Positions 1 through 7,054 are shown, counted from the first letter of the stretch. The stretch is 15,060 nucleotides of DNA from Oscillospiraceae bacterium (GCA_028691385.1 JAQUZL010000040.1:1-15060), one strand, 5' to 3'. Notes: generated by a model from the sequence alone, not told the origin. Made by a program: numbers and translations.

Positions 1-158
1 GAATCTTCGTGATCGCCCTGCCGCTCCACGCTGTCCGCGCCATCTTCCGCAGACAGATCGGCCGCGTAGGGAATTTTCATTTCGTCGGTGAAGTTTTTTT
101 CTGCGGCGCACGCGCAGAGCAGAACCAGCAGCGGCATCAAACAAAGCAGTTTTTTCAT
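1..158 (-). CDS. Putative lipoprotein, 5' part only (gene runs off the left edge)
   Basis: Reading leftward from an ATG at 158, 52 codons stay open to the window edge. The product starts with a basic tip (MKKLL), a hydrophobic stretch of about 12 residues and a lipobox-like L14-C15-A16-C17. This predicts cleavage by signal peptidase II before Cys17 and lipid anchoring on the outer face of the membrane. After the cysteine the chain turns polar and acidic. A GAGGG ribosome-binding site lies about 6 bases before the ATG. The start is only 24 bases beyond the tRNA-Gly terminator on the same strand, which leaves little room for a private promoter. The mature domain lies outside the window, so no function can be given. 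The lipoprotein call is good; the family is unknown. Confidence 0.72.
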   Translation of the reverse strand, partial: MKKLLCLMPLLVLLCACAAEKNFTDEMKIPYAADLSAEDGADSVERQGDHED

Positions 159-181
159 TGGCGCCCTCATTTCGTAACGAA

Positions 182-220
182 AAAAAAGATATGCTGCCCA
201 CGAACGGAAAGCATATCTTT
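182..220 (-). terminator. Rho-independent terminator behind tRNA-Gly
   Basis: Read on the minus strand, AAAGATATGC, a 14-base loop and GCATATCTTT form a 10-bp stem followed by a run of T. It sits directly after the CCA end of the tRNA, with no gap, so it would end the tRNA precursor. The lipoprotein gene starts 24 bases further on. Confidence 0.85.
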
Positions 221-294
221 TGGAGCGGCTGACGGGAGTCGGACCCGCCTTATCTGCTTGGGAAGCAGAAGTTCTACCGATGAACTACAGCCGC
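221..294 (-). tRNA. tRNA-Gly, anticodon CCC
   Basis: The reverse complement folds as a complete tRNA. A 7-bp acceptor stem pairs GCGGCTG with CAGCCGC. The D arm contains AGTTCATCGGTAGAACT-like sequence, and the anticodon stem TCTGC/GCAGA carries the loop TTCCCAA. The T arm has GCGGG-TCCGACT-CCCGT with the usual TTCGA region varied to TCCGA. The discriminator is T and the CCA is encoded in the DNA. Anticodon CCC reads the glycine codon GGG. The gene has its own promoter (307-335) and terminator (182-220), so it appears to be a single-tRNA unit. Confidence 0.96.
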
Positions 295-306
295 AAGATT
301 GAACTG

Positions 307-335
307 ATTATAGCATCCCTTTTTGGAAAATGCAA
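307..335 (-). promoter_or_regulatory. Promoter of tRNA-Gly
   Basis: On the minus strand TTGCAT (330-335) and a perfect TATAAT (307-312) are 17 bases apart. The -10 box ends 12 bases before the mature tRNA 5' end, which is typical spacing for a tRNA gene with a short 5' leader. Confidence 0.85.
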
Positions 336-353
336 GACTAAAAGGTCGCGCGG

Positions 354-385
354 AAAAAAGACGCCCCGCCATATGGCGGGGCGTC
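354..385 (-). terminator. Rho-independent terminator of the adenine deaminase gene
   Basis: GACGCCCCGCC and GGCGGGGCGTC form a perfect 11-bp GC-rich stem around an ATAT loop (360-385), followed on the minus strand by six T. It lies 7 bases beyond the adenine deaminase stop codon. Confidence 0.95.
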
Positions 386-391
386 CGGCGC

Positions 392-2188
392 TTACTCCAC
401 AAACAAATCCACAAACTGATAGGTGTTGCAGTCCACAAGCCCCCGGTCGGTGAGCCGCAGGTCGGGAATGCACGCCAGCGGCACCAGCGCCATGGTCATG
501 AACGGCGAAACCATGCTGCAACCGATGTCCTTCCAGGCGCGCTCCAGCGCCTGCACCTTTTGGGCAGTTTCCTCGGCGGAGGCTTCATTCATCAGGCCTG
601 CCACGGGCAGCTCCACAAGGCCGGTGACCTTGCCGCCGGAAACGGCGCACATGCCGCCGCCGCAGGCGATGAGCGTATTGGCAGCCAGCGCCATGTCCGC
701 GTCGTTGGTACCGACCACCAACAGGTTGTGCGCGTCATGGGCGACGGTCTGCGCCATCGCGCCGGAATGAATGCCGAAGCCCTTGACAAAGCCCGCGCCC
801 ACCTTGCCGGTGGCATGATGACGCTCAAAGACGAACGCCTTGAGCACATCCTGCGCCACATCTGCTTCCAGCCGGTCATTTTTGGCCTGCAAGGTCACGT
901 GGCGCTCGATGGTGGCAACGTGCGCCGGGATAACCTCGATGGCGCGCACGGTGGCCGCGTCCTTCCCCCGGGCGGAGATGGCAAAGGTCTCCGGGGTGAT
1001 CGTGCCGGACACGTGCATGGTGTCCTTGGCCCATGCAGGGAAGGTATAGTGCGGCAGGGTGACCAGCAGCTTGCCGTCCTCGGCCAAAAGGTCGCCGTCA
1101 ATCCAGGTTTTGGTGACGTGGCAGGCGGTGAGATCGTCGATGAGCACCAAATCCGCGCACTTGCCCGGCGCAACGGAGCCAAGCTCCTGCTCCATGCGGA
1201 AGCACTGGGCGGTGTTGATGGTGACCATCTGGATGGCGGTGATGGGGTCGACGCCCTCTTCGATGGCGCGGCGGACGATGTGATCGAGATGCCCGGCGTC
1301 AATCAGGGTGTCGGGATGGGTGTCGTCGGAGATCAGGCAGGCATAGCGGCTGTCCACGGTGTGCTCGGTGATGGCGCGGATGACCTCGTGCAGGTCGCGC
1401 CAGCCGGAGCCTTCGCGCACCTGCGCGTACATCCCAAGGCGCATCTTGGCCAGCGCATCCTCCGCGCGGGTGGACTCGTGGCAGCAGCGCACGCCGGCGG
1501 CGATGTAGGCGTTCAGGCCGCGGCCGGTTTCCGGTACAGAATAATGGCCGGTGACCACCTTGTCCGCCTTGAGGGTTTCGTCCACAATGTCGTGCGGGCC
1601 GTCCCAGTTCAGCACAATGCCGGGGTAGTTCATCATTTCGCCAAGCCCCACCACGTCGTCCCACTGCATGGTCTCGCGGATTTCGCTTGCGGTGATGCGC
1701 GCGCCCGCGTCCTCAAAGCCCTCGACGGCGGGGACGCAGGACGGGAAGGTGATCATGGTTTTGAGCCGCGCGGTGCGCGCGTCGTCCGCCATGCACTTGA
1801 CGCCCTCGACGCCCAGCACGTTGCAGATCTCGTGGGGGTCGATATAGACGCCCACCGTGCCGTGGGGAATGACGGCCTTGGCATAGCTGCTGACGGTCAG
1901 CATGGACGACTCGATGTGGATGTGCCCATCGAGAAAGCCCGGCGCGAGATACTGCCCGGCCGCGTCGATGACGCGAGTGCCCTCGCCGATGCAGTGCGCG
2001 CAATCGCCCACCATGGCGATGCGGCCGCAGGCGATGGCCACGTCAATATTCTCCTGAATTTCGTGGGTGCAGACGTTGACAAGCCGCGCGCCGCGAATCA
2101 CGGTTTCGGCCGGTTTGCGTCCCTCGGCCACGTCAACCAAGGTCTTTGACGCCTCCCAGAGCGGCATTTTGCAGAAATGATTGCGCAT
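392..2188 (-). CDS. ade: Adenine deaminase
   Basis: A 598-residue protein of the amidohydrolase superfamily. Adenine deaminase (EC 3.5.4.2) hydrolyses adenine to hypoxanthine and ammonia in cytoplasmic purine salvage. Visible landmarks are the metal-binding GHIHIESS at residues 88-95, DPHEI at 117-121, GLGEMMNYP at 181-189, a GH pair at 214-215, SDDTHPD at 288-294 and GSVAPGKCADLVL near 338-350. These suit the Ade/AdeC family, as does the length. The start at 2188 has a GGAGGG site 6 bases upstream; a second ATG at residue 8 lacks one. It is flanked by its own likely promoter and a strong terminator, so it looks monocistronic. No purine-riboswitch-like fold was recognised in the 133-base leader region. 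The family is clear; substrate specificity is inferred from the family. Confidence 0.95.
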   Translation of the reverse strand: MRNHFCKMPLWEASKTLVDVAEGRKPAETVIRGARLVNVCTHEIQENIDVAIACGRIAMVGDCAHCIGEGTRVIDAAGQYLAPGFLDGHIHIESSMLTVSSYAKAVIPHGTVGVYIDPHEICNVLGVEGVKCMADDARTARLKTMITFPSCVPAVEGFEDAGARITASEIRETMQWDDVVGLGEMMNYPGIVLNWDGPHDIVDETLKADKVVTGHYSVPETGRGLNAYIAAGVRCCHESTRAEDALAKMRLGMYAQVREGSGWRDLHEVIRAITEHTVDSRYACLISDDTHPDTLIDAGHLDHIVRRAIEEGVDPITAIQMVTINTAQCFRMEQELGSVAPGKCADLVLIDDLTACHVTKTWIDGDLLAEDGKLLVTLPHYTFPAWAKDTMHVSGTITPETFAISARGKDAATVRAIEVIPAHVATIERHVTLQAKNDRLEADVAQDVLKAFVFERHHATGKVGAGFVKGFGIHSGAMAQTVAHDAHNLLVVGTNDADMALAANTLIACGGGMCAVSGGKVTGLVELPVAGLMNEASAEETAQKVQALERAWKDIGCSMVSPFMTMALVPLACIPDLRLTDRGLVDCNTYQFVDLFVE

Positions 2189-2223
2189 ATACGTCCCTCC
2201 GTAATTACTGATAAGATATGCCC

Positions 2224-2252
2224 ATCATATCATGCCTTTTCCGGGGAAACAA
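2224..2252 (-). promoter_or_regulatory. Likely promoter of the adenine deaminase gene
   Basis: On the minus strand TTGTTT (2247-2252) and TATGAT (2224-2229) are 17 bases apart, 35 bases before the start codon. The -10 box is good and the -35 box weak. No terminator for ung is visible in 2253-2321, so read-through from ung is also possible. Confidence 0.55.
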
Positions 2253-2321
2253 TCGGCAAATGGGCAAAATTGACCAATTTCCCGGCCGGTCGCGGCCAAA
2301 TCCGCGTCGGCGCGCAATTCT

Positions 2322-2993
2322 CTATAGCTGCCAGTCGATGGGCGACTGGCCGTTTTCCGCCAAAAATGCGTTGATTTTCGAAAACGGACGACTGCCGAAA
2401 AAGCCGCGATAGCTGGACAGGGGACTTGGATGCGGCGACTGCACAATCAGCCGCGGCGCGGCGCTGCCGCAGCAAAGCGGCTGCTTTTTTTGCGCCTGCG
2501 CGCCCCAGAGGACGAATGCCGCCGGCCGGTTCATCGCGCCCACCGCGCCTACCACCGCGTCGGTGAAGATCTGCCAGCCGAATTTCGCGTGACTGCCCGC
2601 CTGCCCCTGCGACACGGTGAGCACCGCGTTCAGCAGCAGCACGCCCTGCGCAGCCCAGCGCGTAAGATCGCCCGTTTCGGCATGGACGCCCACGTCCGAT
2701 TCCAGCTCCGTGAAAATATTGCGCAGCGAGGGCGGCAGCTTTGTCCCCGACGGGACGGAAAAGCTGAGTCCCATGGCCTGCCCCGGCTCGTGATAGGGAT
2801 CCTGGCCGAGAATAACCGCCTTCACCTTGTCCGGCGGCGTCAGGCGCAGCGCGGCAAACATGGCGTCCTCGGGCGGATAGACCGCCCCTGCGGCGCGCGC
2901 GCGCGCCACGCGCTGCGTCAGCGCCGCGAAATAGGGCGCGTCCAGCTCCTTGGCAAGCACCGCGCGCCACGCGCCCAGCGCGTCCAAATCCAT
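2322..2993 (-). CDS. ung: Uracil-DNA glycosylase, family 1
   Basis: A 223-residue enzyme that excises uracil from DNA (from dCMP deamination or dUMP incorporation) and starts base-excision repair. The water-activating motif GQDPYH carries Asp65. The uracil-binding segment LLLNAVLTV includes Asn122, and the minor-groove loop HPSPLS carries His188. These positions match the canonical Ung spacing closely (Asp64, Asn123 and His187 in E. coli). I chose the ATG at 2993, which has AAAGGCGG about 7 bases upstream. An in-frame ATG at 3038 would add 15 residues with no family resemblance and would sit almost on the promoter. The gene is divergent from the EamA permease, with overlapping promoters. Length and motifs suggest an intact enzyme. 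Confidence 0.97.
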   Translation of the reverse strand: MDLDALGAWRAVLAKELDAPYFAALTQRVARARAAGAVYPPEDAMFAALRLTPPDKVKAVILGQDPYHEPGQAMGLSFSVPSGTKLPPSLRNIFTELESDVGVHAETGDLTRWAAQGVLLLNAVLTVSQGQAGSHAKFGWQIFTDAVVGAVGAMNRPAAFVLWGAQAQKKQPLCCGSAAPRLIVQSPHPSPLSSYRGFFGSRPFSKINAFLAENGQSPIDWQL

Positions 2994-3043
2994 ATAAATT
3001 CCGCCTTTCACTTGATTTTCCGGTTGGCAAAACAGCAACTTTG

Positions 3044-3072
3044 TTGTTATTTTAGCATACCGGCGCTATAAT
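3044..3072 (+). promoter_or_regulatory. Promoter of the EamA permease gene
   Basis: TTGTTA (3044-3049), a 17-base spacer and a perfect TATAAT (3067-3072) lie 30 bases before the permease start codon at 3103. The same segment carries the opposing ung promoter. Confidence 0.8.
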
Positions 3073-3077
3073 GGGAA
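3049..3077 (-). promoter_or_regulatory. Likely promoter of ung, superimposed on the opposing promoter
   Basis: On the minus strand TTCCCA (3072-3077), a 17-base spacer and TAAAAT (3049-3054) lie 55 bases before the ung start codon. The box positions nearly coincide with those of the plus-strand promoter at 3044-3072, so the two should not be occupied at the same time. Confidence 0.6.
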
Positions 3078-3102
3078 CACTGAATCTTAAAGGAGCTTTA
3101 CC

Positions 3103-4008
3103 ATGCCACATTCCACCTCTGCCACGCGCGCGACGCGCGGTGTTTTCTGCGCGCTGCTCGGCGGCTTCGGCTGGGGCTTTTCCGGCGCTTGCGGCCAATA
3201 TCTGTTCGCGCACAGCGACATTACCCCCGCTGCGCTCACCGCCATTCGCGAGCTTGGCGCGGGCGTCGTGCTGCTGACGTTCTTACTTCTGCGTCGGCGC
3301 GGCGAAGCCTTTGCCATCTGGCGCGACAAAAAAAGCGTTGTGACGCTGCTGCTGTTCGCGCTTTTGGGGCTGCTGTTCTGCCAGTACAGCTACCTTGCCT
3401 GCATTGCCGAATCCACCGCCGGTACGGCGACCGTGCTGCAATATTTAGGGCCTGTGCTGGTGATGCTGCTTGCGTGTCTGCGCGCGCGGTCGCTGCCCTC
3501 CGGCGCGGAGGTCGCCGCGCTGGCGCTGGCCGTGGTCGGCACGTTTTTGCTGGCCACCGGCGGCAGGCCGGGCGCGCTGGTGCTCTCGGAAAAAGCGCTG
3601 TTTTGGGGGCTTGCGGCGGCGGTGGGCGTGGTGTTTTACACCGTCCTCCCGGCAGGCCTCATCGGCCGCTATGGCGCGACCGCCGTCACGGGCTTTGCCA
3701 TGCTCGCAAGCGGCCTGCTGCTGGGGAGCGTGATCCGGCTGCCTGCGGTGCGTTTCACGGTGGATTTTTCCGGCGCGCTGGCGCTGGCCGCCATTGTGCT
3801 CATCGGCACGGTGGCCGCGTTTACGCTGTATTTGCAGGGTGTGGCCGACATCGGCCCGGTGCGCGCAAGCGTACTGGCCTCGGTCGAGCCGGTCACGGCG
3901 ACGGTGCTCTCGGTGGTTTGGCTTGGTTCGTCATTTTCCGCTGCGGATTTCGCCGGATTTTTGTGTATTTTTGCGACTGTGTTCCTTTTAGCGCGGAAAA
4001 AGGCCTGA
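3103..4008 (+). CDS. DMT-superfamily (EamA/RhaT-type) permease
   Basis: A 301-residue, very hydrophobic membrane protein with about ten transmembrane segments in two internally related halves, as expected for two EamA domains of the drug/metabolite transporter superfamily. The first half carries the STAGTATVLQYLGPVLVMLL stretch (residues 105-123). The second carries VRASVLASVEPVTATVLSVV (253-272), the equivalent helix pair. A basic cluster near residues 64-77 (RRR...RDKK) is probably cytoplasmic. The start has AAGGAG 7 bases upstream. The substrate cannot be told from sequence; members export amino acids, metabolites or drugs. It is divergent from ung and followed by a separately promoted zinc-ribbon gene. 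No convincing hairpin terminator lies just after the stop, only T-rich sequence. Confidence 0.9.
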   Translation: MPHSTSATRATRGVFCALLGGFGWGFSGACGQYLFAHSDITPAALTAIRELGAGVVLLTFLLLRRRGEAFAIWRDKKSVVTLLLFALLGLLFCQYSYLACIAESTAGTATVLQYLGPVLVMLLACLRARSLPSGAEVAALALAVVGTFLLATGGRPGALVLSEKALFWGLAAAVGVVFYTVLPAGLIGRYGATAVTGFAMLASGLLLGSVIRLPAVRFTVDFSGALALAAIVLIGTVAAFTLYLQGVADIGPVRASVLASVEPVTATVLSVVWLGSSFSAADFAGFLCIFATVFLLARKKA

Positions 4009-4056
4009 TTCTTCCTGTTTTTGCAGATTTTTTTAGATTTTTTCGACGTTTTTCTT

Positions 4057-4085
4057 TTGACAAATGCATGTGCGAGTGCTACACT
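4057..4085 (+). promoter_or_regulatory. Promoter of the zinc-ribbon gene
   Basis: A perfect TTGACA (4057-4062), a 17-base spacer and TACACT (4080-4085) lie 42 bases before the ATG at 4128. The preceding sequence is strongly T-rich (4009-4056). Confidence 0.8.
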
Positions 4086-4127
4086 CTTTTGGTGCGAAAA
4101 ATTGAAGAACGAAAAGAGAGAACCCAC

Positions 4128-4424
4128 ATGTATTGTTCCAAATGCGGCAAATCTGCAGAGGGCAAGTATTGTCCCATCTGCGGCGCGCCCATGACGAGCG
4201 ACCCGTTTACCGAAACCCACAGCTTCCCGCCGCTGGATGAGGACACGTTCGCCCATATGCCGGCAGTGGTCATGCCGAAAAAGTCTAAAAAGCCGCTGGT
4301 GATTGTCCTTGCAATCGCCGCCGCAGTGGCTGCAGTGGGACTGTTCCTGCTGTTTGGCCTGCCGGATCGTTCCGGCGCAGAGCTGACCTTCTGCCACAAT
4401 TGTCAAACCGCGACGCTCCTGTGA
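4128..4424 (+). CDS. Small zinc-ribbon membrane protein, function unknown
   Basis: A 98-residue protein. Residues 3-18 hold Cys3-x2-Cys6 and Cys15-x2-Cys18 (CSKCG...CPICG), the pattern of a zinc-ribbon domain common at the N-terminus of Firmicutes membrane proteins. An acidic/proline-rich linker follows, then KKSKK and a single transmembrane helix (about 57-77). A short tail contains a second Cys-x2-Cys (FCHNC, residues 88-92). The zinc ribbon is predicted to face the cytoplasm. I chose the ATG at 4128 because the promoter at 4057-4085 excludes the upstream in-frame ATG. The ribosome-binding site is weak (AGAGAG). Many relatives carry a large extracytoplasmic domain after the helix, which is missing here. 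The gene is closely followed by a terminator, so it seems to end naturally. Confidence 0.75.
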   Translation: MYCSKCGKSAEGKYCPICGAPMTSDPFTETHSFPPLDEDTFAHMPAVVMPKKSKKPLVIVLAIAAAVAAVGLFLLFGLPDRSGAELTFCHNCQTATLL

Positions 4425-4440
4425 GTGCGTCAGCAAAATG

Positions 4441-4476
4441 AACGCCGGTATTGCCCTTGGGCAATACCGGCGTTTT
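4441..4476 (+). terminator. Terminator between convergent genes
   Basis: A perfect inverted repeat, AACGCCGGTATTGCCC and its complement around TT, is followed by four T on the plus strand. It ends the zinc-ribbon transcript 17 bases after the stop. On the minus strand the stem is followed by CATTTTGC, so it may also stop the operon arriving from 4540. A second stem (GCGGAGG/CCTCCGC, about 4494-4522) lies in the same gap. Confidence 0.85.
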
Positions 4477-4539
4477 GCAGCTTCTGCCGTGGCGCGGAGG
4501 ACGGGATTGTTCCCTCCGCTGCCCATGGCAGGCGCGGCA

Positions 4540-4764
4540 TTATTTCAGGCGGTGGGTTTGATCGTCGATGGTCTTTTTGCGGGTTTTCTGCTTGCGATCG
4601 AGAAAGACCGCCACACCGAAAAAGACTGCCGCGCCGATAAAAAACGTCACCCCGGCCACATATTCGTGTTTGTCGAAAATGTCCTGAAACCCGGTGACCA
4701 GCAAAAACGCGCCGATGATGTCCAGCACATAGACGCCGGCCTTTCCCCGTGATTCTCTGTTCAT
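4540..4764 (-). CDS. 74-residue membrane protein of unknown function
   Basis: I do not recognise the family. The product has two predicted transmembrane segments (about residues 10-27 and 35-56) separated by a short polar loop (DIFDKHEY), and a basic C-terminal tail (DRKQKTRKK). Both termini are probably cytoplasmic. The ATG at 4764 overlaps the stop codon of the upstream methyltransferase gene as ATGA, and AAAGGGG lies about 6 bases before it, which indicates translational coupling and membership of the rlmH operon. A longer in-frame reading to 4950 exists but runs through the methyltransferase gene and lacks membrane-protein features, so it was not used. It is the last gene of the operon. 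Confidence 0.75.
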   Translation of the reverse strand: MNRESRGKAGVYVLDIIGAFLLVTGFQDIFDKHEYVAGVTFFIGAAVFFGVAVFLDRKQKTRKKTIDDQTHRLK

Positions 4765-6098
4765 GTCGTACCCCTTTCCAGATGGCGAAGTCCCTTCGGG
4801 AAATGATTTTTCAGTTGGCCGTCCGCGCCCTTTGCCCAGCCGATGGGATAGCCGCCGACGGTGACGGCCGTCCAGCCAAGCTGCGTGCCGGGCAGCGCCT
4901 GCCCGCAGAGATAGCGCGCAAGCTCCAAGCTTTCCGGCGCATACTCGCATCCGCGCGCGGCAAAGCCCGCCAGCGCCAGCGCATGGGCAGGCTCAAACCG
5001 CCCGGGCTTGACCGCGCCGAGCGCCAGTCCCGCGCGCACCACACGAAGGCCGTCCAGCGCGGGCGCGCCGTCCGGCAAAAGATACCAGTTCTCGCCAAAG
5101 GAAACCGGCACGCCGGTGGGCGTCTGCGTAAGCGCCTGCGCGGCGAACTGCAAAAATTCCTTTGGCAGACGCGCGGCTTTCTGCGCCGCCGTTTCGCCCC
5201 GCGCGCCGCACGCCTGCCTGCGCAGCACGGCGCAGTAATGCCCCTCGCCGGGCAGCTTGTGCGGCCACAGCCGAACGGTGTTTTCAAGACCCGGCGCGCT
5301 TTGCTGCACCCAATCCGGGCGACCCGGCGCAAACCACGGCGCAGACAGCTTCTCCACCGCAAAGTCCGGATGGCGATGCAGAAACGCGCTCACGCTGCCC
5401 TCGTTTTCCTCCGGGGAGAAGGTGCAGGTGGAATAGACCAATCGGCCGCCGGGCGCGAGCATCGCGGCGGCGGAATCCAGTATCTCCGCCTGCCGCTGGG
5501 CGCACATGGCAACGGTTTGGTCGCTCCAATCGGTCACCGCGTCCTGCTCCTTGCGGAACATGCCCTCGCCGGAGCAGGGCGCGTCCACCAAAATGCGGTC
5601 AAACCAGCCGGGAAAGCGCCGCGCGAGATTTTTTGGGTGCTCATTGAGCACCAGCGCGTTCACAATGCCCATCCGCTCCACATTGCGCGCGAGAATTTTG
5701 GCGCGCTTGGCGTTGATTTCATTGCTGACCAGAATCCCCTGCTGCGCCATCGCGCCTGCGATCTGGGTGGTTTTTCCGCCGGGCGCGGCGCACAAATCCA
5801 AAATCCGCTCGCCGGGCTGGGCGTCCAGCAGCGCGGCGGGCGCCATGGCGCTCGGCTCCTGCAAATAGTAAAGCCCCGCCTCGTGCCAAGGATGCAAACC
5901 CGGCCGCGCGCCGGGCGCATAGGAAAAGCCGTGCTTCGCCCACGGCACCGGCGTGAGCGCAAACGGCAGGTCGAATGCGCTCTTCAGCGGATTTTTCCGC
6001 AGTCCCAGCTGCCGCGGCCGGTCATAGGAACGGGCAAATTCATCATATTCCGCGCCCAGCAGGCGCTGCATTTTTTCGGAAAATCCCTCGGGAAACAT
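4761..6098 (-). CDS. RsmF/NSUN-family rRNA cytosine-C5 methyltransferase
   Basis: A 445-residue SAM-dependent methyltransferase expected to make m5C in rRNA. After an N-terminal region (1-95), the Rossmann-like core shows the SAM loop DLCAAPGGKT (101-110), then DAPCSG (172-177) with Cys175 of the PC motif, and STCTFSPEENE (223-233) with Cys225, the TC-motif nucleophile of this family. The long C-terminal part (about 300-445), ending GGYPIGWAKGADGQLKNHFPKG, matches the extra RNA-binding region of RsmF/YebU-like enzymes and separates it from RsmB. The modified nucleotide cannot be told from sequence. AAGGAG lies 6 bases before the ATG and overlaps the rnhA stop region. It follows rnhA by 12 bases and overlaps the next gene by 4. 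Family call is strong; exact target inferred only. Confidence 0.92.
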   Translation of the reverse strand: MFPEGFSEKMQRLLGAEYDEFARSYDRPRQLGLRKNPLKSAFDLPFALTPVPWAKHGFSYAPGARPGLHPWHEAGLYYLQEPSAMAPAALLDAQPGERILDLCAAPGGKTTQIAGAMAQQGILVSNEINAKRAKILARNVERMGIVNALVLNEHPKNLARRFPGWFDRILVDAPCSGEGMFRKEQDAVTDWSDQTVAMCAQRQAEILDSAAAMLAPGGRLVYSTCTFSPEENEGSVSAFLHRHPDFAVEKLSAPWFAPGRPDWVQQSAPGLENTVRLWPHKLPGEGHYCAVLRRQACGARGETAAQKAARLPKEFLQFAAQALTQTPTGVPVSFGENWYLLPDGAPALDGLRVVRAGLALGAVKPGRFEPAHALALAGFAARGCEYAPESLELARYLCGQALPGTQLGWTAVTVGGYPIGWAKGADGQLKNHFPKGLRHLERGTT

Positions 6099-6110
6099 GG
6101 TTTTCTCCTT

Positions 6111-6548
6111 CTATTTAAATTTGTGGCTCTGCGCCACCGCCAGCTCGTCGCAGCGATTGTTCCGCGCGTTGGTGGCGTGACCCTTGACCCAGTGATAGCG
6201 CATGGTATGATAGCCGACCAGCGGCAGCAGCTGCTCCCACAGATCCACGTTGAGCGCCGGCTTCTTATCGGACTTAATCCAGCCCTTTTTCTTCCAGCCC
6301 CAGACCCAGCCCTTTTCCAGCGCGTCGCAGACATATTTGGAATCGGTGTAAAGATCGACCTCGCACGGCTCTTTCAGCGCCGACAGCGCCGCGATGACGC
6401 CGGTCAGCTCCATCCGATTATTGGTGGTGTTCTTCTCGCCGCCGGAAAGCTCCTTGACCAGGCCGTTCCACTCGAGAATCGCGCCCCAGCCGCCGGGGCC
6501 GGGATTGCCGCTGCAAGCGCCGTCGGTATAGACAATGATTTGTTTCAT
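6111..6548 (-). CDS. rnhA: Ribonuclease HI
   Basis: A 145-residue enzyme that cuts the RNA strand of RNA-DNA hybrids, removing R-loops and primers. The full catalytic set is visible: Asp9 in YTDGACSGNPG, Glu47 in NRMELTG, Asp69 in LYTDSKYV, His124 in KGHA and Asp134 in NNRCDELA. The spacing is nearly identical to E. coli RNase HI. The tryptophan-rich basic handle (GWVWGWKKKGWIKSDKK, about 80-96) is present. The start at 6548 has GAGG 4 bases upstream. It lies 6 bases after rlmH and 12 bases before the RsmF-like gene, so it is co-transcribed. Confidence 0.97.
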   Translation of the reverse strand: MKQIIVYTDGACSGNPGPGGWGAILEWNGLVKELSGGEKNTTNNRMELTGVIAALSALKEPCEVDLYTDSKYVCDALEKGWVWGWKKKGWIKSDKKPALNVDLWEQLLPLVGYHTMRYHWVKGHATNARNNRCDELAVAQSHKFK

Positions 6549-6554
6549 AGTACC

Positions 6555-7001
6555 TCACTTATGGTATTTGGTTCCGGCCTGAATGGACTCGGCGCGGTAA
6601 AGCTGCTCGAGCGCCATCACGCGGAACAGATGATGGGGAAAGGTCATGTCCGACACGGACAGGCGGAAATCGGCCGCGCGCTTAAAAGCCTCGTCGATGC
6701 CCTCTGAGCCGCCGATGACAAAGCAGGCCGCGCTTTTTCCGGCGGTTTTCACCGCTGCGAGGGTTTCGGCAAGCTGCGGCGAGGAGCACTTTTTGCCCTC
6801 CGGCGTGAACACGCACACCCACGCGCCCTTTGGCGTTTTGGCGCGGAGCGCGTCCGCTTCCTCGGCGCGGGTGCGCCCCTCCGGCAGCTCCAGCACGCGG
6901 CAGGTGCAAAACGCGCCCAGCCGTTTCTGATATTCCGCGCAGGCGTCCAGATAAAACTTCTCCTTCAGCTTGCCCACGCAAAGCAGTGTCAAATCAAACA
7001 T
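6555..7001 (-). CDS. rlmH: 23S rRNA (pseudouridine1915-N3)-methyltransferase RlmH
   Basis: A 148-residue SPOUT-class methyltransferase that forms m3-pseudouridine at position 1915 of helix 69 of 23S rRNA. The SAM-binding knot is marked by FVIGGSEGID (residues 94-103) and SVSDMTFPHHLFRVMALEQLYRA-type sequence near 115-137. The chain ends in YHK, close to the YHH end characteristic of the family. It is slightly shorter than the common length of about 155-160. It is the first gene of a four-gene operon with a TTGACA promoter; GGAG lies 4 bases before the ATG. RlmH and the downstream RsmF-like enzyme make this largely an rRNA-modification operon. Confidence 0.96.
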   Translation of the reverse strand: MFDLTLLCVGKLKEKFYLDACAEYQKRLGAFCTCRVLELPEGRTRAEEADALRAKTPKGAWVCVFTPEGKKCSSPQLAETLAAVKTAGKSAACFVIGGSEGIDEAFKRAADFRLSVSDMTFPHHLFRVMALEQLYRAESIQAGTKYHK

Positions 7002-7025
7002 GGAACTCCACCCTTCTGATAGAAA

Positions 7026-7054
7026 AGCGTATCACAACCGCCGGGCCGTGTCAA
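7026..7054 (-). promoter_or_regulatory. Promoter of the rlmH-rnhA-rsmF-like operon
   Basis: On the minus strand a perfect TTGACA (7049-7054), a 17-base spacer and TACGCT (7026-7031) lie 24 bases before the rlmH start codon, implying a very short leader of about 17 bases. It is the only good promoter seen for the four genes. Confidence 0.75.

Noticed and set aside
323..2149. A 608-codon open frame on the plus strand
   Set aside because: It is wholly antisense to adenine deaminase, whose motifs are clear. The translated product is low-complexity, rich in G, A, H and R, typical of a GC-rich shadow frame, and has no ribosome-binding site of note.
2189..2321. Purine riboswitch before the adenine deaminase gene
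   Set aside because: I looked for the three-helix purine aptamer core and its conserved loop sequences on the minus strand and found none; the likely promoter leaves a leader of only about 30 bases.
2994..3038. Upstream ATG at 3038 as the ung start
   Set aside because: It would add 15 residues unlike the family and lies too close to the promoter boxes at 3049-3077. The ATG at 2993 has a proper ribosome-binding site.
4749..6707. A 652-codon open frame on the plus strand
   Set aside because: Antisense to the RsmF-like gene and rnhA, with an arginine- and alanine-rich product and no recognisable domain. It is a shadow of high GC in third positions.
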